Positions 17,563-26,679 of a stretch of DNA of 35,537 bases are shown piece after piece (within the stretch, counting starts at the first letter, position 1; each line of letters opens with the position of its first letter). The stretch covers positions 1-35,537 of the forward strand of contig CAZOIK010000171.1 of the NCBI GenBank assembly GCA_964579765.1, written 5' to 3'. Under the pieces are notes generated by a model. The model was not told where the DNA came from. It did not search any database and saw nothing but the letters and a program-made list of their open reading frames with translations. Made by a program: the position numbers and the translations under genes. This DNA comes from DATNBT01 sp964579765. GTDB taxonomy: Bacteria; Acidobacteriota; Vicinamibacteria; Vicinamibacterales; CAVVIG01.

Positions 17563-20444
17563 TTCGCCGCGCCGGCAGTGCTGTCCTGGCCGCCGCGGCC
17601 GCGGCGCTGGCCGTGGTGTGCGCGTGGCCCGCGCCGGCGCGCGCCGACGTCGCCGCGTACCTCGGCCGGAACGTCGCGTCGATCCGCCTCGTCATCGACG
17701 GCCGGGAGAGCGACGATCCGTCGCTCGTCCGCATTCTCGACATTCGCGTGGGCCAGCCGTTGTCGATGCGCGACGTGCGCGAGACGGAGCTCCACCTCTT
17801 TGCCATGGGGCGGTTCGAGGACGTGCGCGTGGACGCCTCGACGGTGGCCGGCGGCGTCGCGGTCCGCTTCGACCTGACGAGCCTGCGTCCGGTGTCCGCG
17901 ATCGAGTTCGCCGGCGACGTGTCGAAGCCTGGCGTCGATCCGGGACAGCTCCGTCGCGTCGTGACCGATCGCGCCGGGCCCTCGCCCGCGCGCACACGGC
18001 TCGACGAGCTGTCGCGGCTGGTCGAGGCGGCGCTTCGCGCGCGCGGCTACCTGCGCGCGCGCGTGACGGGACGCATCGAGCCGAACGGCCCGACGCACAC
18101 GCGGATGGTGTTCGTGCTGGATGCCGGCGTGCGCGCCGCGGTCGGCACAATCACCGTGTCGGCGCCGGCGGCCGCGCGCGGCGAGTTTCTCTCGCAGCTG
18201 CAGCTCGCGGCGGGTGCGCCGTTCGAGCGCGATGTCGTCGCCGCCCGCATCGACAAGTACGTCGCCGGCCGCCGCGCGCAGGGCTACTACGCGGCCAAGG
18301 TGACGTGGGACGATCGTCCGTCCGAGGACGATCGCACGGTCGATCTCAGCTTCACCGTGGATCCCGGCCGGCACGTCCGGATCGTCTTCACCGGCGACCC
18401 GGTGCCGGGCGACAAGAAAGATCTCGTGCCTGTCGAACGCGAAGGATCGGTGGACGAGGACCTGCTCGAAGACGCCACGGCGCGCATCGAAGACGCGCTC
18501 CGCGCGCAGGGCTACAAGGACGCGAGGGCGCCGCACGACCGCATGGACGTGGAGGGCGAGCTCGTCATCACCTTCCACGTCACCCGCGGCCAGCAGTACC
18601 GCATCGCGAAGGTCAGCGTCGAGGGCAACACGTCGATCCCGCTCGCCGACCTGCAGCCGGTGCTCGGCCTGCGCGAGGGCCAGCCGTTCTCGCAGGCCGC
18701 GCTCGATTCGGAGTCCGCGGCCATCGAGGACGTCTATCGCCGATCGGGGTTCGCCGCGGCCAAGGCCGACGAGAACGTCGTGCCCGAGGCGGCGTCGGGC
18801 GGCGAGGTGCCGCTGGACATCACGATCGTCGTCCGCGAAGGCGTCCGGACGCTCGTGAAATCGGTGAGCGTGACGGGGAACACGTCGATTCCGTCGTCCA
18901 CGCTGCTCGGCGGCCTGCGGCTCGCGCCCGGCCGGCCGTTCGTCGTCGCCAGCCTGGCGGCCGATCGCGACGACATCTTCCTGCGCTACCTGAACGCCGG
19001 GTACGAGAACGCGACGGTCGATGCGCGGCCGGAGCTCAACAGCGAACGGACCGAGGCCACGATCACCTACGCCGTGCGCGAGGGGTCACAGATGCTCGTC
19101 GATCACGTGCTCATTTCGGGCGTCGAGCACACCGACCAGAGCATCATCGAGAAGCAGCTGAAGATCCATTCGGGAGATCCGCTGAGCCTCGACGCCGTGC
19201 GCGACAGCCAGCGGCGGCTGCAGGCGCTCGGGTTGTACCGCAACGTGACGATCACCGAGCTCGGCCGCGGCGGCGGCAACCGCCGCGACCTGCTCGTCAG
19301 CGTCGAGGAGGGGCCGAGCACGAGCATCGCGTACGGCGGCGGCTTCGAGTTCGCGCGTCGCGTCGAGGCCGTCGACAACAGCAGCGTCGCGCAGGAGCGC
19401 TTCGACTCGGCGCCCCGTGCCTCGTTTCAGATCAGCCGCCGCAATCTCTTCGGCACGAACCGGTCGGCCACGTTCTTCAGCAGCCTGACGCTGCACCCGC
19501 AGGGCACGCCCCAGTCGGGGACGACGGAGTACAACGTCGTCGGGACGTTCCGCGAGCCGCAGGTGTTCGACACGGCGGTGGACGGTCTAATCACCCTGAC
19601 CGCCGAGCAGCAGTTCCGCACCGGCTTCAACTTCCGGCAGCAGAGCGTGACGGCCGAGGCGACGCGCAGACTCGGCAAGGGCTTGAGCGTCATCGGCACG
19701 TATCTTCTCCAGAAGACCGAAGTCTTCGACAACCACATCACCGACCCGTCCGAGCAGTCGGCGATCGACCGCGTGTTTCCGCAGGTGCGCCTGTCGTCGT
19801 TCTCGGTGTCGGTGCTGCGCGACACGCGCAACGATCAGATCGACCCGACGACCGGTGAGTACTTCAGCGGCTACGGACAGCTCGCCGCCCGCGCGCTCGG
19901 CGGCCAGGTCGGGTTCGTGAAGTCGTTCTTCCGCGCATCGATGTTCCGTCTGCTGCCGCATACACGGGTGGTGCTCGCGGGCAACGCGTTCCTCGGGCTG
20001 GCCACGGGGTTCCCGTTCGTCGATGCCGCGACGGGCGAGGTCGCGCACGACCTGCCGCAGAGCGAGCGCTTCTACGCCGGCGGCGACACGACGATGAGAG
20101 GGTTCGCGCTCGATCAGCTCGGCGTGCGCCACATTCCGCCGCAGCCGAACGACACGATCGACACCAACGGCTTCCCGATCGGCGGCAATTCGGAGGGACT
20201 CGTCAACCTCGAGCTCCGCGCCCCGGCCTGGCACGGCGTCGAGGGCCACACGTTCCTCGACACCGGGAACGTCTTCAAGCGGGTCACGCTGTTCGACGTC
20301 TCGCAGTTCCGATCGGCCGTCGGATTCGGCGTCCTCTACAAGTCGCCGATCGGCCCGCTGCGGTTCGATCTCGGATTCAAGGTCCATCCGCTGCCGGGCG
20401 AGAGCCTCACGGCGTTTTTCATCACGTTCGGGCAGGCCTTCTGA
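17559..20444 (+). CDS. BamA/TamA-type outer-membrane protein with about seven POTRA domains
   Basis: A 961-residue Omp85-superfamily protein. The start is most likely CTG 17559 in a CTGA overlap with the tamB stop: it yields M-IRRAG, a hydrophobic core and a cleavage site PARA-D, a perfect signal peptide, while the only other start nearby, a TTG 23 codons upstream, would add an acidic leader. I count seven POTRA repeats between residues 30 and 590, the last ones very regular (YRIAKVSVEGNTSIPLADLQ, TLVKSVSVTGNTSIPSSTLL, MLVDHVLISGVEHTDQSIIE). A 16-strand barrel follows, with the loop-6 motif GGDTTMRGF and a terminal phenylalanine (FITFGQAF). The protein should insert barrel proteins in the outer membrane with TamB. 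E. coli BamA has five and TamA three POTRA domains. Confidence 0.9.
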   Translation: MIRRAGSAVLAAAAAALAVVCAWPAPARADVAAYLGRNVASIRLVIDGRESDDPSLVRILDIRVGQPLSMRDVRETELHLFAMGRFEDVRVDASTVAGGVAVRFDLTSLRPVSAIEFAGDVSKPGVDPGQLRRVVTDRAGPSPARTRLDELSRLVEAALRARGYLRARVTGRIEPNGPTHTRMVFVLDAGVRAAVGTITVSAPAAARGEFLSQLQLAAGAPFERDVVAARIDKYVAGRRAQGYYAAKVTWDDRPSEDDRTVDLSFTVDPGRHVRIVFTGDPVPGDKKDLVPVEREGSVDEDLLEDATARIEDALRAQGYKDARAPHDRMDVEGELVITFHVTRGQQYRIAKVSVEGNTSIPLADLQPVLGLREGQPFSQAALDSESAAIEDVYRRSGFAAAKADENVVPEAASGGEVPLDITIVVREGVRTLVKSVSVTGNTSIPSSTLLGGLRLAPGRPFVVASLAADRDDIFLRYLNAGYENATVDARPELNSERTEATITYAVREGSQMLVDHVLISGVEHTDQSIIEKQLKIHSGDPLSLDAVRDSQRRLQALGLYRNVTITELGRGGGNRRDLLVSVEEGPSTSIAYGGGFEFARRVEAVDNSSVAQERFDSAPRASFQISRRNLFGTNRSATFFSSLTLHPQGTPQSGTTEYNVVGTFREPQVFDTAVDGLITLTAEQQFRTGFNFRQQSVTAEATRRLGKGLSVIGTYLLQKTEVFDNHITDPSEQSAIDRVFPQVRLSSFSVSVLRDTRNDQIDPTTGEYFSGYGQLAARALGGQVGFVKSFFRASMFRLLPHTRVVLAGNAFLGLATGFPFVDAATGEVAHDLPQSERFYAGGDTTMRGFALDQLGVRHIPPQPNDTIDTNGFPIGGNSEGLVNLELRAPAWHGVEGHTFLDTGNVFKRVTLFDVSQFRSAVGFGVLYKSPIGPLRFDLGFKVHPLPGESLTAFFITFGQAF

Positions 20445-20451
20445 CGATCAT

Positions 20452-20499
20452 GATTGCAGAATTGCAGAAGGGCAGAATTGCAGAATTGCAGAAGGGCGG
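20452..20499 (+). repeat. 24-bp direct tandem repeat (two copies)
   Basis: Two copies of a 24-bp unit (20452-20475 and 20476-20499) with 22 matching positions; within each unit the 8-mer ATTGCAGA occurs twice, so the core is GCAGAATTGCAGAAGGGC. The second copy ends GAAGGGCGGG, which stands about seven bases before the TTG start of the SurA-like gene and acts as its ribosome-binding site. Confidence 0.85.
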
Positions 20500-20505
20500 G
20501 ATTGA

Positions 20506-21021
20506 TTGAGGGCGGGCTGGGCAGGACTGGGCATCGTGCTGGCGATTGCGGCGCCGCTGGCTGCCGAGACGATCGATCGCGTGCTCGCCGTTGCCGCGGG
20601 TCAGCTGATCATGGAGAGCGACGTCGTCGGCATGCGTGACCTGGGGTTCGTGACGCCGGATTCGGGGGCCAACGCCGACGCGTCGGTGCTGTCGAAGCTG
20701 ATCGACCGCGAACTGATGCTGGCCGAGGTGGATCGCTATGCGCCGCCCGAGCCGGAGAGCGCGCAGATCGATCGCGACCTCGCGGCCGTGCGCGCGCGGT
20801 TCCCATCCGAGCAGGCGTACGACGCCGTCTTGAACCGCGCGGGGCTGCAGCCCGCGAACGTCCGCGAGATCGTGCGGCAGAACCTTCGGCTCGAGGCATA
20901 TCTCGCCGAGCGCTTCGTCGTGCAGGACGGCGACCAGCAGCGGCGCCAGGGGATGATCGACGAGTGGGTCGCCGGATTGCGCCGGCGTTCGCCGCCGATG
21001 GTTCTTGGAACGCAGCCCTGA
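20506..21021 (+). CDS. SurA N-terminal-domain-like periplasmic chaperone (no PPIase domain)
   Basis: A 171-residue protein starting at TTG 20506. A signal peptide (GLGIVLAIAAPLAAE) leads into a SurA/PpiD-type N-terminal chaperone domain: ETIDRVLAVAAGQLIMESDV, VLSKLIDRELMLAEVDRY, FPSEQAYDAVLNRAGLQP and VREIVRQNLRLEAYLAERF. In SurA this module binds unfolded outer-membrane proteins in the periplasm. The parvulin peptidyl-prolyl isomerase domains that normally follow are absent and the protein ends soon after the final helix, so it is a chaperone-only form. The place directly behind the TamB-like and BamA/TamA-like genes supports a job in outer-membrane protein delivery. It is the last gene of the long plus-strand run. 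The stop codon lies within a strong hairpin. Confidence 0.82.
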   Translation: MRAGWAGLGIVLAIAAPLAAETIDRVLAVAAGQLIMESDVVGMRDLGFVTPDSGANADASVLSKLIDRELMLAEVDRYAPPEPESAQIDRDLAAVRARFPSEQAYDAVLNRAGLQPANVREIVRQNLRLEAYLAERFVVQDGDQQRRQGMIDEWVAGLRRRSPPMVLGTQP

Positions 21022-21044
21022 ATGGTCGGCGACCCTTTCAGGGC
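21015..21044. terminator. Hairpin between convergent genes, no U-tract
   Basis: GCCCTGAA (21015-21022) pairs perfectly with TTCAGGGC (21037-21044), and inside the loop GGTC pairs with GACC, giving a nearly continuous 12-bp stem. It spans the stop codon (TGA, 21019-21021) of the SurA-like gene and lies 7 bp before the end of the convergent protease gene. No T-run follows on either strand, so it may be an RNA 3'-end stabiliser or a weak/bidirectional terminator rather than a classic intrinsic one. Confidence 0.55.
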
Positions 21045-21051
21045 CGCCACT

Positions 21052-21768
21052 CTACCGCCCCGCAACCAGGAACTGCAGCAGCTCGATCACGTTGAATCCG
21101 GCGTGGCTGACCATCGGCGCCACGCACGATCGCCGGCGCAGGTACGTCCATCCCCAGTAGAGTCCGAGCGTGCCGGTGGCCACGGCGACGTCGTTGCCCT
21201 GCAGCCGGTGACCCAGCCCGAACGCCACGCTCGAGATGATCAGCCCGGCCACGGGACCGCCGAGCCAGACCTCGAACCGGTGCAGGATGAACGCGCGCTG
21301 GATCTCTTCGCGCACGCCGCCGGCCACCACGACGACGACGCCGAACAGCAGGAAATCGCGCGGGCCATGGACCAGCCCCTGCAGCGGATTCTGCGGCAGG
21401 TTGTGGAGCGACGGCGCCACGGTCCGCACGACGGCGACGACGGCGACGGCCAGGACGAGCGCGCCAATCGTCAGCGGCAGGCCGATCTCGGCTTCGCGCA
21501 GCACCGGCCGGGATCCGAGGAGCACCTCGGAGACGCGCTCGCCGTGCGTGCGCAGGAAGAGGACGACGAGCGCGAGCAGCAGCACGGTGTCGATGAGCGA
21601 GAGCGCGACCACGTAGTGCAGCGACAGCGCGCCGCTCGGGGTCATGGGGCGAACGCCGAACGCGGCGAGCGTCGCGCCGACGGCGAGCTGCGTCGGATAG
21701 TCCGAGCAGAGCAACACTTCGAAAAACGCGACAATGCGGGCCGCGAGGGGTTTGGGTTCCACTTCCAC
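21052..21768 (-). CDS. CPBP-family intramembrane metalloprotease (CAAX/Abi type)
   Basis: A multi-spanning membrane protein of about 238 residues. The conserved CPBP core is present: REEIQRAFIL (EExxxR-like motif 1, Glu154/Glu155), VAFGLGH (FxxxH motif 2) and VSHAGFNVIELLQFL (HxxxN motif 3), so the glutamates and histidines of the glutamate-type intramembrane protease site are intact. Bacterial members cleave membrane peptides or act in immunity and bacteriocin self-protection; the substrate is unknown here. Starts are uncertain: GTG 21768 or GTG 21762 give a usual N terminus, while a TTG at 21819 would run through the nrdJ control sites and is less likely. No ribosome-binding site is clear. 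It is convergent with the SurA-like gene. Confidence 0.85.
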   Translation of the reverse strand: MEVEPKPLAARIVAFFEVLLCSDYPTQLAVGATLAAFGVRPMTPSGALSLHYVVALSLIDTVLLLALVVLFLRTHGERVSEVLLGSRPVLREAEIGLPLTIGALVLAVAVVAVVRTVAPSLHNLPQNPLQGLVHGPRDFLLFGVVVVVAGGVREEIQRAFILHRFEVWLGGPVAGLIISSVAFGLGHRLQGNDVAVATGTLGLYWGWTYLRRRSCVAPMVSHAGFNVIELLQFLVAGR

Positions 21769-21781
21769 AAGCTTACACAGC

Positions 21782-21829
21782 CGTCCACATCTTGCGTTCG
21801 CCCTAAAAGAGAGCCACAATATCTGGTGG
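21782..21829 (+). promoter_or_regulatory. Two NrdR-box-like operator sites upstream of nrdJ
   Basis: NrdR is the ATP/dATP-sensing repressor of ribonucleotide reductase genes; its 16-bp boxes follow acaCwAtATaTwGtgt and come in pairs about three helical turns apart. Here CCACAATATCTGGTGG (21814-21829) and CGTCCACATCTTGCGT (21782-21797) both keep all six strongly conserved positions (C4, A6, A8, T9, T11, G13) and start exactly 32 bp apart. They end 8 bp before the -35 hexamer of the nrdJ promoter. Confidence 0.65.
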
Positions 21830-21837
21830 ATCGACTG

Positions 21838-21866
21838 TTGACAAACGGCGAAGTGGAGCGCATATT
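21838..21866 (+). promoter_or_regulatory. Sigma-70-type promoter of nrdJ
   Basis: Consensus TTGACA (21838-21843), a 17-bp spacer, then CATATT (21861-21866), a 4-of-6 match to the -10 element. Transcription should start near 21873, leaving a leader of about 200 nt. An inverted repeat, ACGGCGAA (21845-21852) and TTCGCCGT (21869-21876), brackets the -10 and could be a further operator. Confidence 0.65.
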
Positions 21867-21886
21867 TGTTCGCCGTAGCGCGACCA

Positions 21887-22065
21887 GGCGATCAGCAAGA
21901 ACCCTCCCAGCTTCTTGTGGATCGCCGGGCCTGCCACGAAAGAGCGGGCCTGAGATTCAACGATCTCCCGCCGCGCGCACAATCCACAAAGTTTGACGAG
22001 GCATCTTGGGGCAGGAGCTTCGTCGCCGATCCCGGGTAACGCCGGAGTAAGAAAAGGGGGCTGGG
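21887..22065 (+). promoter_or_regulatory. Long structured leader of nrdJ, possible cis-regulatory RNA
   Basis: The leader starts with a strong hairpin: GGCGATC (21887-21893) with GATCGCC (21920-21926), then CAAGAA (21896-21901) with TTCTTG (21912-21917), around the loop CCCTCCCAGC. A second hairpin follows directly: GGGCCTGC (21927-21934) with GCGGGCCT (21944-21951), loop CACGAAAGA. The CCCAGC at the end of the first loop (21906-21911) is the exact complement of GCTGGG (22060-22065), which sits between the GGGGG ribosome-binding site and the ATG, with G-U pairing possible further on. This could let the leader hide or free the start site. I see no cobalamin riboswitch B12 box. Confidence 0.45.
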
Positions 22066-22069
22066 TCAT

Positions 22070-24904
<2,835 letters not shown>

Positions 24905-24908
24905 AAAC

Positions 24909-24936
24909 TTAGAAGTCAGAAGTTAGAAGTCAGAAC
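24909..24936 (+). repeat. 14-bp tandem repeat (two copies) after nrdJ
   Basis: TTAGAAGTCAGAAG (24909-24922) is followed directly by TTAGAAGTCAGAAC (24923-24936), differing only in the last base. It lies between the nrdJ stop codon and its terminator. It is too short and simple for an insertion-sequence remnant. Confidence 0.8.
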
Positions 24937-24938
24937 TG

Positions 24939-24971
24939 GGCCGGGCGCACAACGCCCGGCCTTTTCGTTTT
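24939..24971 (+). terminator. Rho-independent terminator of nrdJ
   Basis: A perfect 9-bp GC stem, GGCCGGGCG (24939-24947) with CGCCCGGCC (24953-24961), encloses the loop CACAA and is followed by TTTTCGTTTT (24962-24971). It stands 35 bp after the nrdJ stop and is the clearest intrinsic terminator in the window. Confidence 0.92.
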
Positions 24972-24997
24972 CTGACCTGCACGCAGACACTATATCC

Positions 24998-25537
24998 GTG
25001 GCGCTCGTCGCCTTCCTTCGCGGCGTCAACGTCGGCGGGCACAGGACGTTCCGTCCCGCGGTCCTCGCCGAACAGCTCCGCGAGTTCGGCGTCGTGAACG
25101 TCGGTGCCGCCGGGACGTTCATCGTTCGCAGGCCGGGGTCTCGAGCGACATTCAAGGCCGAGCTTCTGCGGAGACTGCCGTTCGACGCCGACGTGGCTCT
25201 CTGCGACGCGCGCGAGCTTCTCAGCCTGCACGCGGGCAACCCCTTCGGCCTCGACGCCGCGCCGCCCGGCGTCGTCCGCTTCGTCAGCGTCCTGACGAAG
25301 GCGAGCCGCGTCCGTCCCTCCACGCCAATCGCCTTTCCCGAGAGCGGCGAGTGGCTCCTGCAGATCGTCGGCACGCGGGATCGGTTCGTTTTCGGCATGT
25401 ATCGCCGTCACATGAAGGCGATCGGCTATCTCGGCCGGATCGACAAGATGTTCGGCGTGCCCGCGACGACGCGCAACTGGAACACGATCGCGTCAATCGT
25501 GCGGATACTGAAGCCGGCACCGGCGACGCGCGATTAA
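24998..25537 (+). CDS. DUF1697 family protein
   Basis: A 179-residue protein with the family signature ALVAFLRGVNVGGHRTFRPA at the N terminus, then LREFGVVNVGAAGTFIVRR and the closing IGYLGRIDKMFGVPATTRNW, where the RNWNT element is the most conserved. DUF1697 proteins are small, cytoplasmic and without known activity, though their fold resembles a duplicated ferredoxin-like unit. The usual SGNV after the first block is replaced by AGTFIV, so this is a slightly diverged member. The start is GTG 24998, just behind the nrdJ terminator, so it needs its own promoter, which I cannot place with confidence. Confidence 0.88.
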   Translation: MALVAFLRGVNVGGHRTFRPAVLAEQLREFGVVNVGAAGTFIVRRPGSRATFKAELLRRLPFDADVALCDARELLSLHAGNPFGLDAAPPGVVRFVSVLTKASRVRPSTPIAFPESGEWLLQIVGTRDRFVFGMYRRHMKAIGYLGRIDKMFGVPATTRNWNTIASIVRILKPAPATRD

Positions 25538-25628
25538 GTCCTGACATTTCGCAGACCGGTCGCGGGGCGCACCGGCCCGGCAACCCCGTCCGGCTCGATG
25601 TACCGCCCGGCCGATCTCCGGCGCCCTG

Positions 25629-25859
25629 TTGCCGGTGTGCGGCGGCGTCCTGCCGGTGCGCGGAACCCTGTTGCCGGCCGCCGGAACCCTGTTGCCGGTA
25701 GCCGGAAGGCTGCTGCCGACCGCCGGGATGCTGCTGCCGGTGCCCGGCGCCGCGTTGCCGGGTCGCGGCGACGCGCTGCCGGGTCGCAGTGACGCGCTGC
25801 CGGCCGCCGCGCGGCGCTGCCAGTCTGCGGCGCGGGCCTGCCAGGCTGCGGCGACCGGC
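25629..25859. repeat. 21-bp minisatellite, about 11 degenerate units
   Basis: From 25629 the sequence steps in units of 21 bp, each starting YTGCCGGY; the best units are TTGCCGGCCGCCGGAACCCT(G) and its variants. Read on the plus strand it gives heptads LPVRGTL, LPAAGTL, LPVAGRL, LPTAGML, LPVPGAA, LPGRGDA, LPGRSDA, fading into CQSAARA and CQAAATG. Stops are absent in most frames on both strands, so open frames here mean little. The unit length equals two turns of the DNA helix. It fills most of the 439-bp gap between the DUF1697 gene and the next credible start. Confidence 0.8.
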
Positions 25860-25976
25860 ATCGAAGGACTGGCGAAACGGAGAGCGCTGGACGGTACGGC
25901 ACGAAGCTGCACAGCCGTGCCGATAATCTTCGTGTGTCCGGAAAGTACCGCGCCGGGGTGCACCGATAAACCACCC

Positions 25977-26321
25977 GTGGAGCAGCAACGAAAGCAGATC
26001 TGGACGTTCGCGCGCGGCGACGAACGGTTGGTGCTGCAGCGCCAGCAGAACGGCGGCGGCGAGGAGCTCGTGGTGCTCGCCGACGGCGTCGAGACCTCGC
26101 GGATTCCCTTCAACGACTCGGACGCGCTCGAGGCCTTTCAGAGCGACATGGAAGAGATGCTGGTGCACACCGGCTGGCTGCTCGCGCGGTTCGATCCCGA
26201 GCGGCGCCGGCGCGAGCGCCGGCGCGGCCCTCGCGTGACCTCCGATCGCCGCCGGTGGTGGACCGATCCCGTGCCGTCCCAGCCCGCGCCCATGCGCACC
26301 CGCGGCCGCCGCCGCAGCTAG
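25977..26321 (+). CDS. Hypothetical protein with basic Arg-rich tail
   Basis: A product of about 114 residues. The first 75 look like a small folded alpha/beta domain (MEQQRKQIWTFARGDERLVL, then EELVVLADGVETSRIPF, then an acidic helix DSDALEAFQSDMEEMLVHTG). The last 40 are strongly basic (RRRRERRRGPR, ending RTRGRRRS), which suggests nucleic-acid contact or simple disorder. I recognise no family. The frame stays open far upstream, but that stretch is the minisatellite. GTG 25977 is the most natural start and GTG 25932 would add 15 residues; neither has a good ribosome-binding site. Confidence 0.6.
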   Translation: MEQQRKQIWTFARGDERLVLQRQQNGGGEELVVLADGVETSRIPFNDSDALEAFQSDMEEMLVHTGWLLARFDPERRRRERRRGPRVTSDRRRWWTDPVPSQPAPMRTRGRRRS

Positions 26322-26344
26322 TCGCGACGATTGAACGTCGCACG

Positions 26345-26366
26345 GCAGGTCTGAAGGCCTGCACTA
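26345..26366 (-). repeat. Third copy of the TAG-palindrome repeat
   Basis: On the minus strand this reads TAGTGCAGG followed by the rest of the palindrome (core GCAGGCCTTCAGACCTGC), the same element as at 6634-6685. Its TAG (26366-26364) is the stop codon of the small lysine-rich secreted protein. Confidence 0.85.
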
Positions 26367-26579
26367 CTGCTGCGGGGTGCCGGTCTTCTTGCCTTTCTTG
26401 CCGTGCTTCTTCTTGCCCGACTTCTTCCCCTTGTGTTTCCTCGGCGTCGTCTGCGTGGCCGTGGGCGTTTTGCTCGGGCCCGCCGGCGCCGGGTTGGGCG
26501 GAGCCTGCGCCAGGGCGAGCGACGCCGTCAGCGTCGCTGCGGCCATCGTCATCCAGACTACTTTTAACGCTTTCGACAT
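26364..26579 (-). CDS. Small secreted lysine-rich protein
   Basis: A 71-residue protein. The start ATG 26579 has an excellent AGGAGA ribosome-binding site seven bases upstream; longer readings of the frame lack one. Residues 1-24 are a signal peptide (MSKALKVVWM, a hydrophobic core, cut near ALAQ). The mature peptide of about 47 residues starts Pro/Ala/Thr-rich (APPNPAPAGPSKTPTATQTT) and ends in a dense lysine block (KHKGKKSGKKKHGKKGKKTG). No cysteine, no fold and no family is visible. It resembles in composition acid-shock-like or cationic periplasmic peptides, but that is only analogy. It is transcribed away from the DinB-like gene across a 100-bp gap. Confidence 0.75.
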   Translation of the reverse strand: MSKALKVVWMTMAAATLTASLALAQAPPNPAPAGPSKTPTATQTTPRKHKGKKSGKKKHGKKGKKTGTPQQ

Positions 26580-26679
26580 ACGCTCTCCTCGCTGCAGGCG
26601 GTCGTCATCGAACTCTTCAGAACGTCGTATTGATATAGAGTCTGTAGGATTGTACGGGCTCGAGCCAAGGAGTACAAGG

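Noticed and set aside
13401..20444. A single open frame of about 2350 codons spanning the tamB and Omp85 genes
   Set aside because: Up to 17558 it is only a shifted reading of the TamB-like gene, with Arg/Ala-rich nonsense; TamB in the other frame has clear domains. The real Omp85 gene occupies the end of this frame from 17559.
21867..22069. Cobalamin riboswitch upstream of the B12-dependent reductase
   Set aside because: I looked for a B12 box and the usual core and found neither; a different leader element is reported instead.
25629..25859. CRISPR array
   Set aside because: Units are contiguous 21-mers that drift in sequence, with no spacers and no cas genes.
25493..26168. Minus-strand genes over the minisatellite
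   Set aside because: Several frames are open at once because the repeat lacks stops; none has a ribosome-binding site or family resemblance.
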